A stretch of 64,000 nucleotides of DNA from Gymnorhina tibicen (Eukaryota; Chordata; Aves; Passeriformes; Artamidae), in assembly GCA_013399875.1 (NCBI GenBank), contig VXAZ01000420.1, positions 186,001 through 250,000 on the forward strand. The letters are read 5' to 3'. Below are positions 26,933 to 37,376 of the stretch, in pieces. The notes beneath the pieces were generated by a model that had not been told where the DNA came from, made no database searches, and was given only the letters and a program-made list of their open reading frames with translations. The stretch's first letter is position 1, and every line of letters begins with the position of its first letter. Position numbers and translations under genes: made by a program.

Positions 26933-27606
26933 CCCCAAACCAACCCACAAAACAAAACAGTAGTACATGTTATTTTTCTTCCTAGAAGGTCATACCCTCT
27001 GGGATCCTCCTTCTCCTCCGTGCATACTGCTATGACAGCTCATCTCTCAGTGTACCTCAGGTCTCAGGTTGCAACCCCAGATCCAAACACACTCGAGACC
27101 TAGAGGTTTTGTCTCTGCATCTGGACTGTACAAGTAAAGCCCAGCTTATCTCTGACTGAACAGGCAAGGTCACAACCTACTTGCAGCCACCCAACCTCAA
27201 AGCATGTCGACAGGCTCACGTTACTCTGATGCTGACCCCACATGTGATACCCTGGTCATACATATGCCAAACGTGCCCCTGCAGGCAGAAGAAACTTCTT
27301 GAATGTTTGGCTCCTGCCCTTCCACTCTCAGTTCTACTCTGAGTCCAAAACATTGCTCGCACAAAACAGGCATGCAGAGAGCTGGGCTGCAAGCTGAAAC
27401 ACTTCCAGAAGGGACTAGATAACTCTTCCCAGGTAAGTCAAAGGGAACCTAGGGTGAGCAGCTGAATTATTCAGCTTAAGTGATCTTTGACAGGACAGAC
27501 TACACTGAAAGTTTGGGTTTGCCAGTCAACTGGTCTGAGACACGAGCCAAAGGTCTCTAACAAGAACATGGGTTTAAGTATAAGGTGGCAGACTTGGTGC
27601 ACTTAC

Positions 27607-27945
27607 CTGGTAAAAACAGTGCACAAAGTCCATGTGCCAGCAAACACATGACTGAGCTTGGATTCACACAGTGAAGTCCCAGAGCTGCGCGGATTCCTCT
27701 GTTGTGGGTCCTGCTCTGGACAGTGCCCACAGAGCACAGTGCCCCACAGAGCACAGTGCTGCAGCACAGACACTGCTCCATGCTCCACACAGGACTCAAT
27801 GCCCCCAGGCTGCCTCCACTCCTCATTATTCCCTTCCCACCAAGATTTTAACAAAATAGACAGCAGGCTGTAGTAGCTGCACAAAGCTCTAATTTTCCAG
27901 TCTAACACTTGAGGTTCTCTAGACCACATCTCACCTTCAGCTAAG
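27607..27945 (-). other. Candidate orphan exon
   Basis: On the minus strand a T/C-containing stretch ending TTCCTTAG at about 27946 could be an acceptor. The sequence then stays open in one frame for about 110 codons up to CCAG|GTAAGT, a perfect consensus donor, at 27607/27606. The peptide has no domain I recognise. It may be a noncoding RNA exon or a chance arrangement. Confidence 0.2.
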
Positions 27946-29368
27946 GAATTTTCAAGAGAAGTAACAAAATGAAGCAATAATATTATAAGCAGCCTTTGGG
28001 TGGGTTACAAGTCATGTTGCTGATGACTGAGTAACTTTAATCACATTCAGAGCCCTGCAACTTCCCTGAAATAACGCAAAATGTTATTATGAAATGGAAT
28101 TTGTATGCAGAAAGCAAGAAAAACAGACTTTTTAATTTACCATGCTTACAACTATGATTAGGACTATAATAGTGGGTCAGAATGTTCCCATTACATCAGT
28201 GGGTCTATAATTAACCCCAACTCTGTTTTTGAGGGAGTAAGAACATCTTTCAGCTTGCCAGTGGTGGCTGTATCAATTCCAACACAAGTGCCCCCTCTCC
28301 AGCTGTCAGCATCTTGCCGCCATTTCACCTACATTTTCTTGAGATTTCTAAGAAAACAATAATAAAAAATCATACTACTGAACTGCCTCTTTGACATCCT
28401 CTCTTACTTGATGTACTATCCAGGAAAAGCAGATCCTCAGATGGCACAGGGTCAAGCCCCCAGTAGCTCCACTCATATAAGGACATTGTCTGATGTATTT
28501 TGGCACAGTTCAACTGGTCCTAAATGAGCTCCACCAATTTACAGAAGGAACTGGCACAGACAACACTGCTCTACTCTGTATAGCATTAACAGGTCCTCCT
28601 AATTATTTATTGAAAGAACATTTTATTTTCCTGCTGCTCTCCTAAAGCCAAGTCCCTCCAAGGTGGTCTATATCCAGTGCCTGGAGCTGGATGTTAAGCT
28701 ATTTTCGAATGCCTGAAAGTTCTGTGTGCCACCATCAGGTAACCTGACCAGGTCTGGCCAGCCAGCCAGAAGCTAAATGTGTTCAAAGCTCTGGAGATGA
28801 TGTTGGGCACAAATTTAGGAACACAATTTGTGCCATTTAGTTGTCTCAGTAAGCCAAAACACAGTTTTGACTACAAGTGACATCAGCACACACAGATCGT
28901 TATAACACGCTCACTTGTGGTCATAGCACTGGAGGGAATTTGACAGAGTAAAACGAAGCCCATCCTTCTTAGCACCACTTCAACATTTTATTAAGTACAA
29001 AGGGAAGGTTTTAAAGAAACTGCAGTGAGTTAAATTGAAATGACTTAATTACAGTAATTTTTAAGGCCTACTTTAACAGTGACTGCTATGGAGGAATACT
29101 GTATTAAGCTTTGACGCTTATGTTTCACTACAAGAAAGGAATGACACTGGTTTCAAATAGTACTATGTCCAGCAAGCAAAGCAAGTACACACAATAGCAA
29201 GATCATAGACAAGGATCTATGCTATTACTTCTGCTGCAAGTGTAATGTGACCTGTTGTGGCAGCCCATTAAAGTTCAGTGGTTAAAAATATGATGGCTGA
29301 AGTAGCTTTGTCAATACTGCTTCCTGTCAAAGAACACAGACTGTCACAGCTAAGAAAAAAGGCAGTAC

Positions 29369-29391
29369 TTTCTGAAAAAATTTTTCAGAAA
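29369..29391. repeat. Perfect 11-bp inverted repeat, 1-nt centre
   Basis: The arms TTTCTGAAAAA and TTTTTCAGAAA are exact reverse complements around one A, followed at once by a short AT run. The A/T-rich core makes chance more plausible than for the hairpin at 30038. Confidence 0.9.
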
Positions 29392-29616
29392 TATATATAT
29401 TTCTATAGTAATAATGTTAATATTATAAAGAGGCAAAGGCAAGAATATCTACCTGTATTACCCTGTCTTCCATTTATCTCCCCTTATATCAATTTCCCCT
29501 GGTAAAAGGAAAAAACTAGAAGAGAAATGAAGACAAGAATCCCCAAAGGAACCAAGGACCTTTGTGGCTTTTGAAGATAAAATAAAACTCTTTTCCAGGG
29601 TGAAAGGAAGGTTGCT

Positions 29617-29640
29617 GGGGGGGGAGGGGGGTGTGGGTGG
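29617..29640 (+). repeat. G-rich run with G-quadruplex potential
   Basis: Runs of 8, 6, 3 and 2 G are separated by one to three bases. The 8-G run can supply two tracts, so the G3-N1-7 pattern is met on the plus strand. Confidence 0.8.
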
Positions 29641-30037
29641 AGAATGAGAGAAGAAAAGCTTTAGTGAAGCAAATTTTTTAAAAACCCAAGAACTAACAAA
29701 ACAGAACTTGTTGCACCATTAGTTGCATTTCAAACCTCACACAATAAGGGCAGCCAGCCTGCAAATCTGGAAGGGAATTCGGCCCATGTTATTGGTGGAT
29801 GATTTCAACACAGCTCCAAGGGGAATGCATTTAAAGATCCATATGTTTGCTTGGCACCAAACCAAGTTCCATTAAATAACACTGTATTCAGCTACACAAC
29901 AAATTTACTTACTATACATTTCATATGAGAACTAATTTGTTTGATAGCAATATTGCTGATGTTTATATTGGTTTACTGTAATGAAAACAGTATTTTCCAA
30001 ACTATGAACAAATGCATACCAGTAGTTTTACAGTGGC

Positions 30038-30068
30038 TTAACCAAAGTACTGGTAGTACTTTGGTTAA
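30038..30068. repeat. Perfect 14-bp inverted repeat with 3-nt loop
   Basis: The arms TTAACCAAAGTACT (30038-30051) and AGTACTTTGGTTAA (30055-30068) are exact reverse complements, separated by GGT. The flanks do not extend the stem. Confidence 0.95.
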
Positions 30069-33000
30069 TTCAAGAAGGGAATTCATACAATACATACATT
30101 TCTCAGTGCTGCTCATGCCAAACATTGTAAGGGGGTTCCACTACAAGGATGGAACTTGCTTTTATCACCGGGAGAGCCGACCTAAGTCCCTTCACGGGCC
30201 ATGGGGAGAGCTGCCGAGGCCAGCAGGACTACAGGCAATTCCAGGCTTGACAGCTTGCTGGGTCCAAAAATGCCTTCAGGAAAACCAAATATTGAGAGCT
30301 GGTGGAGTGGAGCACAACACAAGGCTCTCCCTTCTCATGACATTACAGAAATTATGAAGGCAATCACTTAACTGCTGTTTCAACTGAATGTTAAACCCCT
30401 AATTGCAGATATGAAACCAAGGGCCTTTATATAAAATGTGACATTCACATACCATCGCCTATCTGGTCAACAAAGCTGCCAAATATTTTTATATACACAA
30501 AACCATTGACAACCAAGTTGTGCTATAAAAACACTAAAACATCTTGAGGATTTCACTCAGTAATTCCGTGCAGTCTGGCATTAATCAGTTGGACATCTTC
30601 AGAAAAAATATATTTCCTTAGTGAGGAAAAAATCCAGTTCTTCCAAGAAAGTCACCTTCAGTGTTTCACATGTTTATATTTTTGCTTAGAGAAGCATCGT
30701 TTAAAAAAATACAACTGAGAAGGAGCCAAGGATGATTTAATGATGCACTTACTGAAACCTCTGCAAATTGTCTTTTTTGTCAGCTTTCGATATACAAAAT
30801 CTGCCCTGGCACTTTTAATATTAATATCCATTCTTTTCACCAGCACAAGCTCTGACTTCTGGTTATGATTCATGCTAAATTATAAATACAAACAGAAACA
30901 GGGGCCACAGTGTTTCCAAAAAACCGTATCAATATATTATTATAAATACTGGCAGCACCATCCTTCATTTGCCATCCAGTTCATTTCTCAGGAAATTATG
31001 CTAAATTAGCACATGGCACTCCACATCACCTCTGTACTTGCTGCAGGTGGCCATAGTACAAAGGTCTGTACGGTTCTAAGTGTAAATCTGATTGATGTGT
31101 CATGGAATGAAGTGTTTCTCCACAGGCTGACTGGCCAAAAGGAGAGGGAACCTACTTCTAAACAAGCTTCATCTCCCTTCCCCAACCAGTGGGGAAGGTG
31201 GCAGTCAGACAGGCACCTCTAAGTCCTAACTGAAAAATACTCTCTTGCAAACCAAAGAAAGGGTTAATTCCATTTCTGAATGCTGAGTTCCTCACTGGGC
31301 ATTTATTTAGCCAATTTAGTGTGTAACCTGTTCGGTGGAAACACTGAAAAACCTTAATTTCTCTGAAAGAGGCAGGATCGAGGCTTAAGTCAAAATGGGT
31401 CTATGGGTAAACCTGATTTAAATTATCGTGTATTTGGAAAAATCCTAGTGATGAAAATGCGATAGTTCTTGCCCAGAAGGTCATCAGTTAGCCATTACTA
31501 TTTCTGCAGTGCAAAGACAATGAAGGCAAGCTCTGTTTTAAGTATAGATGAAGTTTGTTGCCTAAATCATGCATCGCATTAACCTCCAAATTATTCCAAC
31601 TTCTGCTTCATAAAAAGGTAAACACAAAGAGAGACTCTCCTCTGATATATAAGCATACCTTAAGTGGGCTAGAGATTAGCAATGGAAGCTATGGAAGGGG
31701 AGGATGGTTGAGCACTCAACCATTCTTATTACTCTGGAAGCATTAAATCACTGCCTTTGCAATTCCGGCATACTAGTGTGACTAGGATTCATAATTGTTA
31801 TGGCTGCCCCTCACAAGACCTTGGCTACATTAAGAACTTCACCCCAAACCCTCCAAACTCAAACAAAACAAACTCCATCTTTGAAGCCAGACTTCCTACA
31901 TAGATCCATCAGTGGGAACCATAGGCTCTAAGGCAGCAGAGATTGTTCACAGGCTTGAATATCAGTATTTGGCTGAAACGTGCCCCAGAAAGCATTTTTT
32001 CCACTAAGATCAATTATGACAGCAGGTAATGCTTGCAGTCTCATTCATTTCTGCATATTTTAAAGGCCAAGAAGCAGCAGCAGATATATTTTTTATAAAT
32101 TTTCTACTGTAGATGTGACAACATCTTGATGGCTTCCTTGATTCCAACTATGATCTTATGTACTTGATGTCTACCACTGTACATTCTTTGTGGTGACAAA
32201 CACCTTTAACTAACCAAGAGAGCACAAGCAAGCAATTAATTCTTCTATGCTTTTTATCAGGAGTTGCAGACTGTTAGATTATTACTGCTTCATGTTGCAT
32301 TTAATTTAGAACAGTAACTACTTTTAAGAAGCCAGGGTAAAATATCCACCAACCACAAAGTACTGGCCCTATGAAGTGGTGGAAAAGTTCTAAGTACACT
32401 CTGGTCTATTTTGACAGTCTCCACTATGTATTAAGGCACAGGTTACAAAGTCTCACTGGCTTTGTTCTCAGGAATCATGACAAATTCCTTGTCACTACCA
32501 ATTAATGATCCAAGAGTAATGTTTAACACGCATTACACAACCGTTTTTAAGCACTTAATAAGGAGATACCAACTTTTCCTTACATTTTTAAAAGAACCTA
32601 CAGATTCACACACTGAACCCACAGAAGATTTCAGGTGCCTCCTCACCAAAGCAGTGCCTACAGCCCTCACATGCTTAACAGAAGAGTGGAATTTCTGTAC
32701 TTAAAACTCACAAAACTTATCTTGATGACAGCAAGTTATTATGCCTCTTAAGCAGGGATAAGAGGCCTTGATGGATCCACACGACTGGCTCTTCTAAATT
32801 ATGATTTTTATAATCTAACTGTTCTGTAAACACCACTCACCCAAGGCATAGGCAGGTGCTAAGTCCCAGTGCAGTGTGCAGAGAAACATTTGAACAGACA
32901 ACCTGATACCGAAAATAGAATTGCTAGTTTCTCTTTCTTCTGTGTAGCTGTATCAGGTTCCCACAGTGGAAGAGGATTGGGAAAAGAAACAGAAGTAGGA

Positions 33001-33107
33001 AACTGAATTGGTAATTGTTATTTCCTTTCTCTAGAGCACCCTTAATCAGCTGCATCTCAAATGAAGGTTGAGTCAAGCTGGAAAACTTACAGAACAATTT
33101 ATTTTCT

Positions 33108-33320
33108 AAGATCTCCTGAACAATCTTCTCAGCTGTCCTAGAACGATCAACTGCAAAGTAAACTTATATCCACTTTCCAAGATCTCCTGAACAATCTTCT
33201 CAGCTGTCCTAGAACGATCAACTGCAAAGTAAACTTATATCCACTTTCCAAGATCTCCTGAACAATCTTCTCAGCTGTCCTAGAACGATCAACTGCAAAG
33301 TAAACTTATATCCACTTTCC
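33108..33320. repeat. Perfect tandem repeat, three copies of a 71-bp unit
   Basis: Copies start at 33108, 33179 and 33250, each opening AAGATCTCCTGAACAATCTT and closing CTTATATCCACTTTCC. By eye all three are identical and the array is exactly 3.0 units. The base pair just before the first copy differs from the internal junctions, so the unit edges are clear. It is either a young minisatellite or an assembly artefact. Confidence 0.97.
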
Positions 33321-36300
33321 TCCATCTATGTCCCGACAAATTTTGTTCTAACATTGTCCACTAGGTTCCCATTTCCATGTTTTGCCATCTGGATCTCATC
33401 TTTATAAATACAAGTTACTTTCACCCACTTGGCTCACTTCATCTGTAGAGACTTGTTAAATGGCTTTAAAGATGATTTACTAAAAAGCAGTGAAAGATCT
33501 AACATGAGAAGAGATTAATTTAAGTAGAGAATTTCTTGCTTTAATGTCAAAATTATGTTACCAATGACTTCTGGCTTCCCACATTACTCAGCCAATTTCT
33601 GTCTTATTCGTATTTGTTCTCTGGCTTTATACATCTGTACAAGCACATGAATTACTCAGAAGGCACCCACATTCACAGCAATGATCTAGTCACAAATTTC
33701 AAACATCTGAAATACTAATGTGAAGTGTCAGAAAAGTAAAAAAAAAAAAAAGTCCAAACACTAGTACTTTGTTTCTGAAGCAGTATGGAACACCCTGAGA
33801 CCAAGAGTTAAAGTTTTTGTTAAACTAGTTTTCTTTTGCCTCCTGAATTGTGTGTTTCACCAAAACAGTACCAAGCTCCAAGAAAATAATATCAATCTGA
33901 ATGGATTTACTCAGTCAATTATTCCAGTTATATTTTTAAATGGTATCATAAGTTTGGACTTTAAAGCCAAACTCTTATCTAATTTTGAAAGGAAAGAAAA
34001 AAATACCTCAAAAGAGTTACAGTTAAAACATTGCCAACTAATTGCTCCTGCCTCTTCTGGAGCAGGACAGAGCTGCCCTCTTTCTAGTTTATGTTTCTGT
34101 ATCTTCAGTAGCTCAAGTTGTACACATCCAGGCTTGGCACTTAAATTTTGCGAACTCTTCCTCAAAATGCTGTTCAGGACTGTATCTTTAAACACGAACA
34201 GAAACAGGACAAAGCTCATGTACAGAGGGGAAAAAAAAAAAAAGAAAAGGAAAGCACTTCAAGTTTGTTCCTCCTGAGTGAAGGGCATCTTTCTCCTTAA
34301 CATTTTTGTATGATCAGGAGTGAAACATTAAGGATGAATGAGAAAGGTTGCATTCTTTTTCAGTCTCTTCATCTGAATCTAAATTCAGCTGGTAAGACAT
34401 ACCAGTTCAGGGCTCTGTATGCCCTGGCACCTGATACAGGAACTCTGTCCCAACAACATGCAAGCATTTAGTCCAAAGGGAAGTCTTTTTGATTCTTAAA
34501 GACTCTAAGAAGCACTTCAAACTCTACCCAGAAATCAACAGGCAGGTCCTGGAGCTGCAGTGCCATAAGCATTACAGAGATATCCTTTTGGAAATAAACC
34601 CTTACTCTATTTTCAGTATCAAATTAAAAATGAAGTTTTTAAGTGTGGTAAAAAAGGGCCAGGTCAAAAAAAGAGGCCAGTCAAAAAGCTGTCTGAATTA
34701 CTTCTGAAACATGCTGTCAAGCAGCTGGGCTAATTTTGACTATTAAGGTTTTCATTTGACTAGAGATCTAACAGCAGGCCCACTGTCTTCAAGGACTAAT
34801 ATTGCCTCTGGCTGCTTCTCAATACCAACCAACAACCCAAATTTTTCTGGGCTAAACTTCAATCTGTTTGTCCAACATGAGCTTGGCACCATCTGGGACA
34901 GAGCCACACCATCCTCAGCAAAAGGGACAAGCGAGTCCCACTATCCTCACTCCTGCAGACTGAAGGAAAACTGTTGAGTTCTCCAGCATCCCAAAAGTGA
35001 CCTCAAAACCTCTGAGATTTGGGATTCCATTACAGCATATACCTAATGGATTTCCAGTCTTATGTCACAATGCATCTCCTGGTTACTTGGCATTTCTCTC
35101 ACAAGCCAAGAAGATGGGAGAAAATAGATGCAAACTGGGGACGTACTGTTTTCTAAGGATGTTGTGACATTTGTAATTGCTTTTCAACTTATATCATGGG
35201 AACTAAGCCAAACCCTGTATCCACTGTATTTGCAATTATTGACACTGCGAAAACAATCAAAAGAGTTGTGTTTGGCTTGGTAATATTTTCTATTCCCTCC
35301 GTGATATTCCTTCAACTGTCTTATCCTCTTCTCTGAGCTTGTTAAAAGACACCTTGCCAGAAGCCTGCCACTTTCCCATCTGAATGCACTTGTCACCAAA
35401 ATGAATTGCCACCTTGCATTAGGGGTTCAAAGAGCTTCCTGATAGGAGCTCAGGAAGAGCAGAAAATGGGGCAAAAGTGATGTATTATCCCCAAAATGCT
35501 GCTACTTCACTTGTCAAGGATTGCAATTAGAGTTGGGCCAAGGCAATGTTAGCTCAGCTGCCCCTGAACACACCTGTTTCAATTTAATTTGCAGTAATTA
35601 GGAAGCCTAGGGCACCAGGAAAAACTGCTGTTCACTTACTGTTTCAAATTGCTGAGTTTTCATGTGCCATTTAAAATGCTGTTTTTCAGAACAGACTGCT
35701 GACTTGCTAATGCTAGGAAAATGAAATAAAGCAAAATATTTTTAGCAGCAGGAAGTTGTTACTTGCTACTGCCAATTACATGCCTTGTACTTGAACAGTG
35801 AAATTTTTTTCCCTTTGCTTACTCTTCAAGATAGGTAAAAGCTGGCTGAGGTCTCAGGGCATGAGGATTCAAATAAAACTTAGTCCCTGGGAGCTGGCTG
35901 ATACTTCTGGAGTCATAGTCAGTACTGGCAGCAATCTGCTGTGACAGAGCAAACAACAGTGTCCCAGATCCACTCCTCAAAAACGGGAAGAGGAGAGGAT
36001 TAAGCAAGAGACTTGGATCTATTGGCTTTGGCAAAAGGCTGAATAGCTTGTCATGCTAGAAAAATTACTGAAATTGGGGAGTAGAAAATGGGGCAGAGGG
36101 GGGAGAAATAAAAAAAGCATTACAATTACATAAGAATAGATATTTATACTCTGAGTTAATTTATCAAACTGACAGAGAGATGAATCATCCACCATTAAAA
36201 TAAGGGGATACAAGCTTTCTTTATATCACAATCATTATTTACAACTTTTAAATATTCACGGAGGAGTCAAGTATCCTCATCTTTTAATTTAAAATGTGGT

Positions 36301-36879
36301 CTTGCAGGCCAAAAGAAAACTCTTGGCAAAAATAAGTTTCTACAGGAACAGGGTCCAAAGAATGATTTCTTCAAAAACAGGATAGATCTTAGCAATCATG
36401 ATGGCACTTCTTTTTTTGTTTTAATCTACACTGCAAACCACACAGGGCTCAACAAACTCACACAAAGCTAGATCTCTGAGTAACAAAACAATGAGAATGG
36501 GCAACAACAAGGGCCTGTGGTATAGCTAGACACAGCTACTCAGGACTTTTCAAAATATAACACAAACCTGATTTTTTTTGAGGTGACATACAACTCTGCT
36601 TGGAGGCAGGTTCATTCCTACAGGCTGAGAATCCAGCTGAAGCCAATACAGTTCCTCTCACCAAACTAACTTGAATAGATGCATGCATTTCTACAAGTAA
36701 AACTGCATTATTTTAATAATTTTAATAATTTTTGTTGCTGTAATGCCATTAGAAACAACCGTCCCACTGCGTATTTTTCCATCTTAGAACACCTCCCTGC
36801 CCACCCTCCAAAAAAAAAAATTTTCTGGGACATTCAGAACAATGCTTCCTGAATATTGCTTTGATTATTTTGGAATGGT
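33321..36879. other. Sequence downstream of LYPLAL1
   Basis: A/T-rich sequence between the 71-bp array and the candidate poly(A) sites. Its right part may belong to a longer LYPLAL1 3' UTR. I see nothing coding. Confidence 0.5.
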
Positions 36880-36885
36880 TTTAAT
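36880..36885 (-). promoter_or_regulatory. Candidate LYPLAL1 poly(A) signal (ATTAAA)
   Basis: A minus-strand ATTAAA lies about 250 nt past the stop codon, and two further ATTAAA copies lie at 36721-36726 and 36712-36717. I see no AATAAA between the stop hexamer and these. Which one is used cannot be told from sequence alone. Confidence 0.3.
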
Positions 36886-37135
36886 ATTATCAGTCATTAT
36901 TTTTTGTAGACTGACGTGTGCTTAAAAACTGGACAAGAAAACAGAAGAAGAAAACCATACGATAAAGTGAGGTTTAGTGGTCAGCACCATCTTTTCACCA
37001 CACTTAGGTGAACTTTATGGAATATGAAAGTGTCTACTTGAAGTTGTGCTTACACAAGGGATATGGGACACCCATGTATTTGTCACACGTGATTTTACAA
37101 CTACGAAAATCAGAAAGTATGAGGCTGGATCTTCG

Positions 37136-37141
37136 TTTATT
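37136..37141 (-). promoter_or_regulatory. AATAAA hexamer containing the LYPLAL1 stop codon
   Basis: The minus strand reads GAATAAACG, with the TAA stop codon inside AATAAA. If used as a poly(A) signal it would leave a 3' UTR of only a few tens of bases. Downstream ATTAAA variants are more likely signals. Confidence 0.3.
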
Positions 37142-37376
37142 CATTTGCCTCTGGTGCTTCAACCGGCAATTTCTTTACAATCCAGAATTTTAGTTGCTCT
37201 ATTTCAGTTCTGTTCAGCTCATGACTGAGGTTTGGAAAAGTATGAAGTGATGCTGATACTCCCAGAGACTTTAACATCTTGTTGGTCTCTTCACCCCATG
37301 AGTAGAGAACTAGTTCATCAGCAGTTCCATGGCACTGAAATAATTCTGGAAGAGCACTTTCATTTCTTTTCAAAGC
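37137..37376 (-). CDS. LYPLAL1: LYPLAL1 exon 5 (Asp and His of the triad, stop codon)
   Basis: This terminal coding exon encodes residues 158-236 and the TAA at 37139-37137. It begins [14 protein letters not shown] and carries HGTADELV with Asp177, then [10 protein letters not shown] with His209, and ends in EAPEANE. The acceptor is CCTAG|GCT with exact phase 0 from exon 4. The stop codon lies inside an AATAAA hexamer. Confidence 0.97.
   Translation of the reverse strand, partial: ALKRNESALPELFQCHGTADELVLYSWGEETNKMLKSLGVSASLHTFPNLSHELNRTEIEQLKFWIVKKLPVEAPEANE

Larger units (their letters stand above)
23621..33107. other. Intergenic sequence
   Basis: Unique sequence holding the homopolymer block (25117), the candidate orphan exon (27607-27945), the G-rich run (29617) and two hairpins (29369 and 30038). 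No known gene is recognised. Confidence 0.55.

Noticed and set aside
29941..30357. Plus-strand open frame of 138 codons
   Set aside because: It runs straight through the perfect hairpin at 30038-30068 and has no recognisable domain.
33108..33320. CRISPR-like reading of the 71-bp repeats
   Set aside because: The copies are contiguous with no spacers and the sequence is vertebrate.
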